A stretch of 24,840 bases of DNA from Zoopage sp. CT-All (GCA_004114245.1 QZWS01000118.1:1-24840), one strand, 5' to 3'; positions 12,095 to 23,321 are shown, numbered from the stretch's first letter. The notes: generated by a model not told the origin, from the sequence alone. Numbers and translations: made by a program.

Positions 12095-12899
12095 GTACGT
12101 TCACAGCCTCGCCTTCGCCCTCATCGCTAAAGTTTTTCAAAACGGACACCAGCAACCTCGCCCATCGACAACCGCAACACTTCAGCTCTCGTGTGCAGTG
12201 TGCAATCGCTGCGCTGGAGACAAGGGCAGACAAGGGCCTGCTTCTGCCATCCTCCATCCCACGTCCCTCGTCCAACGCTTGCAGAGAGTCGATCATATTT
12301 CGCCATCCGCTGATTCAGTCTACTCTGCAGCTGTTCTTTGCTCTTTTTTATTCTTTTTGCTTCTGTATATCGTTCTCTCCAACCCTTGCCCCCTCTCCTT
12401 TTCCTTCCTTCTATTCACGCGCCGTCTCCTTTAAAAAAGGAAAAAAAAAACAAAAGAAGGACCGTTACTACTAGTCTCTTTCGAATCTTGATCCTCTCCT
12501 CGCATTTGCCCATGTACTGACCATGTTCTCCCCTTGCCATTGTTCTTTCTGCTGACACAAAAGGGACATTTTCTCAGCATATCTTTCTTGATTTTACTGT
12601 CAGTATGCAATATTAACGTATCGTCTCTGTCATACTCTGGTTGTGTAGCCCACGCTCAATAGCAACCCATCAACCCACCGAAAAATACTTTTCGCACGCC
12701 CCAGTACACCTCAAATACAACATACTCCTCCGTCTGGAAACGCCCATTATCCTTTCTCTCTCTCTCTCTCTCTTTCTCTCTGTCGATCATCCGGCACTGA
12801 TAAGAAAAGATCATTACTCGCGCTTTCCCCTTGATACCCCGCTCTCGACTCCACCTCCCCTCGCCCACTTTTTTCACTCTCTTTTTCTTTGTCCCCCAG
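12095..12899 (+). other. Probable 5'-UTR intron of the G gamma gene
   Basis: A strong acceptor (a C/T tract ending in CCCCCAG at 12893-12899) lies just six nucleotides before the ATG at 12906. The best upstream donor I see is AAG|GTACGT at 12095, giving an 805-nt intron. The acceptor is fairly convincing. The donor is one of several possibilities, for example CAG|GTGAGC near 11765. Confidence 0.4.
12754..12782. repeat. CT microsatellite upstream of the G gamma ATG
   Basis: Near-perfect (CT)n with one interruption, within the probable leader intron, part of a pyrimidine-biased kilobase. Confidence 0.8.
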
Positions 12900-12905
12900 A
12901 CGCTC

Positions 12906-14166
12906 ATGTCTACAGAAATGCGACTTCAGCGACAGCTGGAACACAACAAGCGCCTTCGAGAACAGTACGAACTGGAGCGTATCTCCGTATCACAAGCCAG
13001 CTCTCTGTAAGTCTTTTATATTACTATTCATATTCACGCGCGCGCGTGCCCATTTTTTGCACATAACCGAACAACAAAATCAAAAAGCGAAAAAAAAACT
13101 TTGGTTTTGAGTGGCGTGGTATGTGGTTTCTGGGCACTCAATGAGAATTATCACCTAAAAAAAAAAGGAAGGGGGGAGGGGGCAATGGGCGCCCTGCACA
13201 ACTCTTGCCACTGCGCTGGGGACGTATCCAACGTTCAAGAGAATGACAGATGACAACGCTCCGTGTCATAATTCTTCCACTTGGAAACTTTTTCTTATTG
13301 CAAATATACCGTTGATACCAGGGGTTCCAGGGGGGTGTACTCATAATTGCATTTAGAAGGACGATCTAGAGTTTGGTCCCTGAAGCGTCTCATTGGCAAA
13401 ACAAATACACAGATAAAGAAAATAAGGGAGGGTGGTGAGAGAGGATGGAGCAGGGGAGGGGACATTGGCGAGACGGTACGTGCATGCCGAAGGTGGATGG
13501 TGCCATGGGGAGCGGGCTAGGGAATGGGAGCGGAGAGGGCAGTTGTGTCGTACGAAAAATCGATGGAACCCACACGGACAGGGAGGGCAGAGGGGACTTT
13601 GGAGTGTCGGAGATGGGTTCGCCTTTTTTTTTTTTTTGCGCCCAGCACACACATCCTCTTTCGGATGTGGAGGCTGGCTCTTTCAAAATCGAAATCACAG
13701 TTAATGCGGAGAGACAGGGACCAGTTTCTGGTCAACCATCTCTTGCGAACTCTCCGAATACTGCCCCCCTGAAAACACGAAGAGTCCGTTTTGAGCCCTC
13801 TTCCAGAGACGAGATGGACGAGCGCTTCCCTTGGAGGGTTTCAGGATGGACTTAGAAAACAGCAAAACACCCTGGACTATCGCGCCTTTGTGCTTCATTT
13901 TTAGCTAGACATGCCCGCCTGCCACCTAGCGCCCGCGCCTTCGCCGTGTTCTCTCTCACAGTTCCGCGTCATGCATCTTTCCCGTCTAACCGCGCTCTCT
14001 CTCTCTCTCTCTCTCCCTCCGGCTGTAACTTATTTCTCGCGCTAGGCTGATCAAGTACTGCATGGCCAACAGAGACGTGTTTGTAACGCAAGTCTGGGGC
14101 GACCTGGAGAAACAGGAAGATCCTTTCATGGCACAGCCCAAAGGATGTGGTTGCAACATCATGTAA
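12906..14166 (+). CDS. Heterotrimeric G-protein gamma subunit
   Basis: Small partner of G beta that anchors the beta-gamma dimer at the membrane. Exons 12906-13006 and 14046-14166 join within a Leu codon (CT|G) to give 73 aa. The N-terminal half (MSTEMRLQRQLEHNKRLREQ) is a charged helix expected to coil with G beta. It leads to the family motif LIKYCMANRDVF (about 35-46), which resembles the conserved LIxYC of G gamma subunits. The protein ends PKGCGCNIM, with CNIM as a CaaX prenylation box; the upstream Cys in CGC could be palmitoylated, as in yeast Ste18. The intron is 1039 nt, far longer than others in this window. Donor GTAAGT (13007) and acceptor CGCGCTAG (to 14045) are sound. The G alpha and G beta genes are not in the window. 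Confidence 0.93.
13007..14045 (+). other. 1039-nt intron of the G gamma gene
   Basis: Contains a homopolymer-rich purine block (about 13157-13183), a T run (about 13624-13637), a plus-strand open frame from ATG 13445 to TAG at about 13853-13855 (136 codons), and a CT microsatellite (about 13995-14015) just upstream of the acceptor. No known domain is recognised in the open frame. Confidence 0.7.
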
Positions 14167-14400
14167 AAGCCATCTTCCCCCTTCATCTTGCTCTTCTCTT
14201 TGAATTATTCTTTTTGTCGCTCGCTAGCACAGCACACTATGCCCCGCTTCTGAGAGAAAGAGACAAACAGCAAAAACCTTGACGATCGGCCGCACGTCCC
14301 CTCTTTCCTAGTTGGTCAAAGCCCCCTCCTTCATTTTACAGTTTCTTTTTCTTTCATCTTCCTCTTCTCTCTTCTTTCTTTCGGTTGTATATATAATCAT

Positions 14401-14406
14401 AATAAA
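14401..14406 (+). terminator. Putative poly(A) signal for the G gamma gene
   Basis: AATAAATAATA, in an A/T-rich patch about 235 nt after the G gamma stop. The 535-nt space to the convergent RasGEF stop (14702) otherwise holds T/C-rich 3'-UTR-like sequence and no gene. Confidence 0.5.
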
Positions 14407-14642
14407 TAATATCTTTCTTTTTCTACTGCTTGATCTATCTACATACTCGACGTCGCTTTTTCAGATATGGATCTTTGTTCATAGTTAAAGTACAACGGTA
14501 ACCGCGGCGACGTGAAAGTTCTTTTTTGAGCGCATATTTGATCTGGATATACCCAATCGTGAGAGGGAAGCTTCGTTTTTGTTCAAAAACGCGTCTTCCC
14601 CCGTCTCCTTCCCTCTTCTCGCAGGGCGTTTTTCATCTTCGT

Positions 14643-14703
14643 CCTTCCTTCCTTCCTTTCTTCCTTTCTTCCTTCCTTCCTTCCTTCCTTCCTTCCTTCC
14701 TTC
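14643..14703. repeat. (TTCC)n microsatellite abutting the RasGEF stop codon
   Basis: About 60 nt of tetranucleotide CTTC/TTCC repeat with two TTTC interruptions. On the minus strand it reads (GGAA)n and begins immediately after the RasGEF TGA (14702-14704), so the start of that gene's 3' UTR is microsatellite. Confidence 0.9.
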
Positions 14704-17700
14704 ACTTGGCAAACACAGGCGAGGCCAGCGCAGAAGAAACCTTCTCCTCGCACATCTCACTCATGCGCTCCATCTCCGCCGGCTCCAAGGCCTCCATTTC
14801 CATCAACAGATCGTAGAGCTCCACATCCTTCTCGAACGGGTACCGTGTCGCTATCGTCCTAAATGTCAGGATCCGCTTGATGATGGTCGCAATCGTCCTG
14901 TGCTTGTGTAGATTCACCAACCATGGCGACGTCGGCGTAGTCATCACGTCCGTCTGATCCTGTAACGTAGACGACGCGTGCAAGTACGACCCAGGAACTG
15001 CGCTAATCGCACTTTGCGGCGGACTGGGCAGCTGATGCGTCCTGTCCAGGTCCGCTTCTCTGGACAGGGTTCTAGGCTCCACAAAGGACGGCAGCTCCGT
15101 ATTGTACAGCAAGTCAGAGAGATAGACGCCTATCGTTTGGTCGGGTTTAAAAAAAGCGACAGTCGTTAGTGCCCAATTTCGGGTCTAAAACGATGCAAAA
15201 AAAAGAAAAAATATGATGGGCTTGTTTCTTTGCCCTATCTGGCATTTTGGTGGGTCCCAATGAACCTTACCTAGAAAAGGGATGGACCCACGGTGTTGTT
15301 GCTGTGCCTTATCTGTGTCCTGAGCAGACTGATAGGGCGACGACTGTAAACTATGTTGCCGCTCTCTCTGCTTGTCCTTGTCCTTGCTTAACGTGGACAC
15401 CAATGACGGAAAGACTGGTCCCGAAAGCGATTTGGTGTGGCCAGAAATCGCTGTACCAACGCTATGGCTTGAGCTCCTGCCAAAGGACGATGTGTGCTGA
15501 TGGGAATGATTTCGTGGGTGTGCCGTTGTTGGTGGTGAACCGTACTTTTCCTTATCCTTGTCTTTGCTGCTGCTGATGCTCATCTTGCTAAACAGGCTAC
15601 CAGTGACCTGCTGCTGGTGTTGCTTAGTGCCTCCTCCCGGGGTCGATGCGGCCAGCGTTGACGTAGAGGCCTCGTTGGACAATGCCGCAGCACCCCCTGC
15701 TCCTCCGCCTCCTGCAGCACCTCCCCATTCATCAGCAATGTTCTTCATGGCATTGCGGAGATGTTTCCAGTTGTGGAATGGCGAAGTAAACTCGACAAGC
15801 TCTTGCATAACTCTCATCTCCTGCGATCGCACACGAGCCCAAGTTCGACTCAGTCGTGAGACCTCGTGGGCTTGCAGCCCAAGCATCAATTGGGTTAATG
15901 AGCTGAAGTTTGAGTGGTTGAAGCAGGTCTAACCAGTTTCAATAGAAAAAGTATTATGCCATGTCAGTAATGCTTTTTCGCGGGCAATGATGGAAACATA
16001 AAAAACCACATCACAATCTCCAGAGCTGGAACTTACGTGGGCGATCCGAATAAACTTCTCGATCACCTTGACCCTGAGCTCAAGATCCGTTGTCTTCAAA
16101 ATCTCGGATGTAACCCAGTGGCATGTCTATATAGAGGGCAAAACGGTAGATAAGTGGCAGCTCAAAGTTGTAGCTCCCTTGCATGCGCGGGCCAAGACAA
16201 AAATCGAGTTTTGCGTACCAGGTTAAATCGGTCCACTAGCTGGGTCACTTTAGGACTATCCGTTGTTTGCGATTGTTGCGGAAATCGTTGCGTGATCGTC
16301 CTTGCAGTTTGGGACCGACTGAGGGGCCACGGGCGCTTTTCCAGGGAAGGCGAGGGCCTGTCCAGGGGCAAAATGGTCTCCATCGCCAACAGTTCCCGAT
16401 CCTTTGACCGGTCAAACTCCTGACCATCCCTCTCTTCTCCAGTCGGTATGTCAGCGGTAGCCTCGGTCGGCTTCTTTCTCCAGCCTGCATTAACGAGCTC
16501 GTACCACGGGATCTGGTTCAATAACTCCCGCTCAATGAGACACAGCTGCTGAGCAATCATCTCCGATCGATACCGGAGAACAATAGAAGGCGGCTGCCGA
16601 GGAAAGTCCTTGACAGGCGAGATTATGTTCTGGAAGCGAGGGTTCATTGGACTCCGCTGCTGGATATAGCTGTTTTCGTGACCCTGATGGCTGTAGTAGG
16701 CTCCATGGCTAGGGTAGAACAGAGGCGACTGAAATCGATGGGCGGCTCCTGAACCGGCGCCAGCGCCGATCTTGGCCGTGGAATTGGATCTAGCCACGGA
16801 TTTGGCATCCGGCGGTGGCGAGATTTCCTGCTCAGACAAGTTCAGTATGTGGGAATCAGACGTGGATCGCGTTTGAGTAGTTGGGCTTGACAGCGGGGTG
16901 TCCTCGGAAACAAGGTTGGGGCTAAGGGCCATGGTAGCTAAAGAATGAGGGTGTGAGTGCGAAGAACTTGGCGACTTCAGAGACGTGGTCCTCTTTAGCG
17001 CGACTTCGCTGTTGCTGCTAGGGTTATTATCCTGGCCAATCAGAATTCGTAGTTGTCGTTGCGTCTCCTCCAGAGCTGCTGCATACGCTGCGCCTTCGAG
17101 CAGGGGCTCCTGCACAGGTGATGTTAACACTGTCCCTACGGATACCCTGCGGCCCTCCAGCTTGCCATTCTCCCACCCACCGAGGCTTTGGATGTCAGTA
17201 GAGTGGCGTCGATAGGGTGGATACTCTTGCAGGCTCTGGCGATGCTGCAAGTAGTGATGATGAAAGTGTGTGTGCATGATCGGCATCGTTTGGCGGTGCG
17301 GGTGTAGTGCAAGCGAGTGGTTTCTACGCGTGCCCATGCCGGGACTAGGAGCCTTCAACGAGCTTCTTGGCGTTGCAGCTCGCGCCCCTTCCTCCTCCAA
17401 TGCTCCTTCTGGTACATTGTCCATTGTTACGTGCATGGAACTACGGCGAGAGTGGCTTGAATGGATAACATCGACGCTTCTGCGACGCATCGCCATTCGT
17501 TGAGAGGACGATTCTTTGTTCCTATCATCTGTATCGGGTCCTGTCTCCTGGCCGGTGAAAATGCGCTCAACAAAGCGGTCCACGTTTCCAGCATCACCTC
17601 TCTCCCTGAACGCCTGACTGGGAGGCACATGGCCCTGACTGATGATAGCGCCAAAGACAGAGGAGTTGGTCGAGGACATTGTCGTCCATGATGCGCGATG

Positions 17701-20700
17701 ATCGCGCTTCGGAGTTGTTCTTCGTAGCGGCCTGCTGACAGGTGTGGGCATTAGCAAGGAATGCCCCGATGGATGTGGATCCCAGCTCATGGCCACCCGA
17801 TCCTGATCCAGCAGCTCCCTCGCAGTCACCAGCTCTTTGTCATGCGTAACACTACTGGAACCAGGTGTCGATTGTCCTTGATCTCCGTTATCCAGTGCAA
17901 TGTATCCGGATTCACCTGCCAGCCGCAGCTGACTCGAAAGCATCGGCTGCTCCAGTCGCCAGTGCTGAGCCTTACTGTCCTTGATGTGCTCTGACCTAGC
18001 GCTTTTAACAGACGAGTTCACAGGCTCAGCTGCCTGGATCCTGGCGGCCCTATCCAACCACTGGTCGTTCTCCTCATCCTCATCACTAGACCAACCGTAC
18101 GATTCTGTCTCGCGCTGACGATCCTCGCTGGGTACACGCTGACCCTCCGAGGACGCGACGAAGCTGCTTGTTTGTGCACAGTCGTCGAGCATGGTCATGG
18201 AGCGAGATAGTTTACTCATGCCAGGGTGGACACGGTCCTCATGCCACTGTTGGAGAGAGTGGTCGCGCGCATTGCCGCTAGAGGATGCCGCTATATCCCG
18301 CGGGCTCTCTCTGAACGAACCCCTGCCACTGAAAGGTTCTCCCATGACCAAGGAGTGATTGGAAGCGGAGGCTGCTGCAAGTTGAAGGTCATGAATGGAC
18401 GACGACGATGACCTTGGCAAAAAGGCGCGCTTGACTTTGGAAAGTTGCTCAACAGTCGCATTCATGTATTGCGTCCATGTTTTCTTCTTCTCCGAGGACG
18501 TAAAGGGTCGGGGAGGAGGATTTGTATAGGGCTCTAGCGGCCGAGGTGATTCCGGGGGCGAGAGTGCGAGGGACGAAGACGAGTCGAACGACGGGGCAGC
18601 GTACGATAGTGGCCGCTGGTGGTTCCTTGAGTCACTCGAGCGCGGCACTGTATGGCTTCGATGATGGTGATGATGGTGGTCATGGTGCAGATTTTGAGAA
18701 TGATAAGGCGAGTGGTCAGAGGCCTCTGGAGAATGAAGGTACTTCGAACACCCTGCTGGCAAAACCTCCGGGGTGTTTACGGACGGACAACGTGCCGTGC
18801 CGTGCGAAGTGGAGGAAACAACCGAGAATGCGGGGGAAGGTAGCTGTCCTTTGCCGTCTTGGTGTTGCTCGCCGTCTACGCTCTCATCCTCCGAGTCGAA
18901 GTCATCCGTATCCCCATCATCATCCTCCAACTGATCATAGTCCTGCCCTCTGTGGATGACCGAAGCATTGTCTTCTGGGTATATGTCGACTTCGCTCTGG
19001 CTTTCCATGGAGTACAAATCCGGTTCCTGCTCCGTAGACGCGTCTGCAGATGACCTTTCATCTTCGGTCCCGGGTCGCTGTTCAAAGTCCATATCCATGT
19101 ACTCGCCTGTCGACATGTGCTGGTGACGCTTATCGAGCGTTGGGCCACTCTCCAAACTTGAACGCTTGCTCGTTTTCGGAAAATCACTATAGGCTGTGAA
19201 ACGTCAAGTCATGACAAGAGAAGCGGGGACCGTCAGTGAAACGAAAAGTATAAACTACGACTTAAGAAGTCAAGTGAGATCATAGATACATACCCGGGCT
19301 GTCAAATCTGCGGTAACGACCGGGTATATGGCTAGGCTCCTCCCCTTGCCATGAGGGTGAGGGATGCTCTAGTGCTCTCTGAGCCATTTCACGGCAGTGG
19401 ACCTTTCTCTTGAGATGGAATAGCCTCCGTAATTCTTTGACGATTCTCTGGTCACGGACGCTGCTTTGTATAATGGGGTGCTCTGCCAAGGATCTCAAGT
19501 TTTCGATAAAGGTGCGGCGGAGCACCTTGGACTCCATGAAGTCGTATTCAAAATAGTTCAAGAGCCAGTGCCGCATGGTGACGAACGTTCGAACCCTGAC
19601 AATTTGTCGTTGGGGCGTGTCCTCCGTGAGCGCCCAGTGAAAACGGGCCATCAGTAGCTTGAACAGGGCCAAGGGCGAAATGAACAGCCGAAAAATCAGG
19701 AAAAAGTCCGTGAGAAAGGTGTAGTCTGAACGGGGTTGAAGCACGTTGTGAAAGTGCAAAGATGTTAACATCACCCTCTATAACATACACAAACCAAATT
19801 TGCGCGCGCGCGATCTCATGAATGGACGCGTAGACACGAAGACACTCACCAATATCACTTGTTAGTTTCTCAACCAGTTTTTCGACAGTTGCAGCCATGA
19901 TGACCCGAGCTTCTAAAGCAGCCGCCGGCTGGGCTGATGTGCTGGATCCTGCAGCATTAGCATTTGCTGTTACCGATTTAGCGGATGATGACGCTGCTGC
20001 GGAACCTGCGGACCTCATAGCAGATGCAATGCTGCTGAGTTTATCAGATGGCCGTGAAGAGGTGGGCGATGAGGGAGGACTCGCACCAGGTGGCGTGTCC
20101 GATCCTGATCGTGCGGCCCTACTTTTAGGGGAAGTCGCCTCTGCTGAGATTCCATCGCTCGGCCTATGTAGATCATTGTCGAGCGAATCCCGCTTTCCTT
20201 TCTCCCTCGCTTTAAACGCCTCGCCTGCAGACCACCTTTTCACGATCGAGGACGAGGGTTCAGGCGAGGATAGCGTCTGCGATTGATGTTGGCCATGGCT
20301 TGAATGTGCAATATCAATAGGTGCTGACGGCTGTGCTGTACTCCCGGTGCTGCGTGTTGTGCTCCAGAGGATATAGGCTTCGTTTTCGTCCGATACAACG
20401 CTATCGAAGACGGAGGGGTGAATGTCTGGGACAAACTGCGTCGCGCTTTCGTGGTTAATCATTCCGTATCCGCCGTGCTGTATCGACTGGATCTCCGGCG
20501 CGAGAACCTGCCTGTCCAAGACCGGATTCCGACTTGCTGAGAGGACGCCGGTACTTGTGCTATGACGACGATCGACGCTGGTTACTACTTCTGCCTGCTT
20601 TGCCAGACCACCGACACCGTTCGCCCGAGTTTTATCAAACGTCAGCTCAAAGTCGGTAAACGTCGGAATAGGGGGCAGCGTCCATTGTGATGCAAAGTAA

Positions 20701-22028
20701 TCAGTGGGTGAGGACACTGGTGTCGGTGGGGGGTACGCAAGATCCGGCTCGGCACTGGGTACGTATGTACGCGTGTCCTGCATGACACTATTACTGCTAG
20801 TTTTGCTGGTAGTGCTGACCATCCCGTCATTGTCAACAGTGCAAATGCTAGGGACGTCTTTAGGCGATGTGGAATTTGAGGGAGCGACCGCGCCTGGTAT
20901 TGCTACAGGAAGCGTTTTTGGACTGGACGCGCCGTCAGCTGTCGGGTTTGAACTGGTCTTCAGAGGTGGTAGTGCTGGTGATTTGCGAGTATGCAGGTCC
21001 TTGGGTGTGATTTGTAGCTGCAGAATCACTCCGTCGCGGTCCAGGGCATGAGCAAGAGGAGGACTATCCCCAGCAACATTGCCACCATGGATTTCAACTT
21101 GAGCTGCATCCATGCTGCTGTCCACGGGGTGTGTGATCGAGTTCTCTCCCATATCTGTCTCCTCTGCATCCTCTTCTCCCGCTATAACTTCTGCTGTTGC
21201 TTTTGGTGACAGTCTTCCTAGCGGTAGAGGTGACGGTGTTGCACATGTTGCTGCACAATCGAGGCTATCCCGCGCATTTCGCGTCACGAACGTGTGACGG
21301 GAAAAAGTCTTGTGGTCGACTGTTAGCCCTGGAGTGAGAGTTTCAACGACAGGCGATGTGGTTGTTGTGGTTATTGTGGTTGTCGTATCTGCATCGGAGG
21401 ACGGCCCGGGCAGAGACGCGGGTAGACCATGGCTGCCGTGAAAATGAGCCGCAGCGAACATGTCGAGGATGTGTGACCAGGTTTCGAGAGAGAGATGCAG
21501 TGGATATCGACGTCCCATTCAGGCAAACACAATACACAGGGCACGAACAGGACACAAGCAGCGCACAAACAAAGAGAAGAGGGCATTCGGTACGACAAGG
21601 GCATGGCGTGCACACAAACATTCGAGGCAGGATACCCGCGTCGTTTTTTTTTTTTTTTGTTTTTATCGTCAAGGGGTCCAGTTGGTCGAAGGGAGAGAAA
21701 ATAGATGGCCATGAGAAGGGAACAAAAAAAGAAAAAAAAAGGATGCAGGGGAAGGGTAATTCGTAAAGGGAATAGTAGATGGGAGAAGAAAGGGCCAAGG
21801 GCAGACAGAACACGAAAGAAAAAGAAGGAAAGAGAGGAAAGAGATGAAGAGATATACCGTGGTAAGTTTACAGTTATCATCACACCGTCAGACATCCCCT
21901 TTTCCTCTTCCTTATCCTTTTCCATTGCTACGCGACACATGTACATACGTCGAGGCTAGCTGAACACTTTCCGCCGTGGATGGTGCGACTGGAGATGCAT
22001 CTATCGGCAGAGGTGCAGCCGGGTCCAT
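14702..22028 (-). CDS. Large Ras guanine-nucleotide exchange factor (RasGEF_N ... CDC25 domain; Lte1-like layout)
   Basis: Predicted activator of a Ras-family GTPase by GDP release. Exons: 22028-21949, 21432-19850, 19725-19294, 19193-16219, 16126-16037, 15928-15271, 15129-14702, giving 2081 aa. RasGEF_N spans about 538-665 (VEKLVEKLTSDI, then DYTFLTDFFLIFRLF). A disordered, Ser/Pro/His-rich linker of roughly 900 aa follows. The catalytic CDC25 domain runs about 1577-2060: IAQQLCLIERELLNQIPWYELV, VTQLVDRFNL, CHWVTSEILKTTDLELRVKVIEKFIRIAH, NFSSLTQLMLGLQAHEVSRLSRTW, IPFLGVYLSDL and LVNLHKHRTIATIIKRIL. All core elements are present but separated by low-complexity insertions (about 1608-1672, 1789-1933 and 1959-2008). 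RasGEF_N and CDC25 at opposite ends recall yeast Lte1, though orthology is not shown. The last six exons are well supported. The first is less sure: translation could instead start at ATG 21518, in the same frame, giving 2083 aa. Confidence 0.9.
21433..21948 (-). other. Proposed first coding intron of the RasGEF gene
   Basis: Donor GTATGT at 21948 follows an ATG-initiated segment that reads MDPAAPLPIDASPVAP and on to QLAS. Acceptor CACGGCAG ends at 21433 and restores the main frame in matching phase (2+1). The interior is C/T-rich on the minus strand, with poly-T tracts opposite poly-A, as expected of an intron. If wrong, this interval is leader and the start is at 21518. Confidence 0.45.
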
Positions 22029-22340
22029 AATGTGTAGGGGCTCTGATATGCGATCGCTGCTTTGTCGGGTCTACGACTCACTGGGTAATGAGCGTCTCCT
22101 TCTTGCTGTTCTGGCGCCCTAGTGCGCACGATATGCCAACAGAAGAGAACGAGAAAGTATCAGCGCGCCAGGTGTGGCTACGTTTGGCGTTGTACTGCGT
22201 TAGGTGGGAGTGCATAAAGAGCAACCGTAACGACAGTAACGAAGGAGGAGGCAAGTTGGCTGAGGATGAACGAGGAGAGGTAGGAAGGTGAAGGTCCAAA
22301 CCGAGCGCAAACGAGAGACTATCCCGAGGGGGTACATGTT

Positions 22341-22342
<2 letters not shown>

Positions 22343-22382
<40 letters not shown>
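22343..22382. repeat. (GA)n microsatellite, about 20 units
   Basis: An uninterrupted GA dinucleotide run of about 40 nt. On the minus strand it is (CT)n starting just after the GTACGT donor of the probable RasGEF leader intron. Confidence 0.93.
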
Positions 22383-22383
<1 letters not shown>

Positions 22384-23321
22384 GTACCTGGCTTGCTGCC
22401 AGAGGAATGACCCCGTCCGAGATGCTGTGCGTGTTGTTCCTAGAGAAGGCGATGCAGCAAGACGCGTGTTTTCAACAAAGTTTGGCGAAGACACGCTCTG
22501 GTGTTGCTGAGCAACCACAGGGCAAAGTGAATGCGATTGAGGAGCGAGGACGCCGGATAATGCGACGGATTGGGAGAATGGGGATGGGGTGAATGAGAAC
22601 GAGGACGAGAACGAGAATGGACAGAGAAAAAAAAAAGAAAAAAAGGGAGGACAGGGGAACAGCAGAGCAAAAGCAAATGCTGCACTAAAGCACTGGCGAG
22701 AAGAGAGGACAAGAGAGAATGAGAGAATGCGCTTGTTTTGGATGCCACACAAACCCTTTTTTCCCCCACTGTCACCTCTCTCTCATCTGCTACCCTTCGT
22801 CGGAGGATCTGTTGGTGGCATTAATCCGCTTCTTCATACCGCATCGTGCACACATACATTCTCTCACTCTCTCACTCCCCCACTCTCTCTTTCTCGACGT
22901 TTCCCGCCTTTGTACTCCAGGGCCCGTGGAGCAGGCAGATGTTTAGAATAGCGCAAGTTGCATGCGCTCTTACCTCGTAGAAAAGCGCGTCTTGTGTCAA
23001 GATGAAAAGGCAGAGGCGCTACCCCAAGGGGGTGAGATCTGGGTCTTGGAGGACCCTCCCCTAGAGCTTCAGAAGAGCAAAGCCCGATAGTAAGACATGG
23101 TGAAGGAAGCACAACACAAAGAGCTTTATTGCCAAAATAAATTGCGCTCAGAGGCCTCGCGCATCAAATCACCTCTGCATTGGCCCATGCCGTCTGGTGG
23201 GGTTGCCACCTTACTCTTAACTCTATCTCAATTTGAGAGATCCATGCTTCCTCTTGCTCTTCCTCACACTGCCTCATTCTTTGCCTGCCTTCGTATGCGG
23301 CACCTATACTTCAGCAACCAA

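Larger units (their letters stand above)
11294..12905 (+). other. Gene-free interval: carrier 3' UTR, then a long CT-rich leader of the G gamma gene
   Basis: This 1.6-kb stretch holds no gene I can support. The first 200 nt are probably the carrier 3' UTR. From about 11870 to 12900 the plus strand is extremely pyrimidine-rich, with CT microsatellites at about 11889-11960 and 12754-12782, and all open frames there encode Ser/Leu/Phe/Pro-rich low-complexity peptide. The segment is best read as promoter, leader and leader intron of the downstream G gamma gene. Confidence 0.55.

Noticed and set aside
12338-12520. Short plus-strand open frames in the CT-rich interval before the G gamma gene
   Set aside because: Ser/Leu/Phe/Pro-rich peptides result from the pyrimidine bias, with no domain or codon signal.
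19589-19600. GTTCGAACC, resembling a tRNA B box
   Set aside because: It lies inside the conserved RasGEF_N coding exon, and no A box or cloverleaf fits around it.
22078-22752. Minus-strand open frame of 224 codons upstream of the RasGEF
   Set aside because: It is dominated by Ser/Phe/Leu low complexity and runs through the CT microsatellite. The part near 22386-22500 may be a leader exon, but no in-frame ATG links it to the RasGEF frame.
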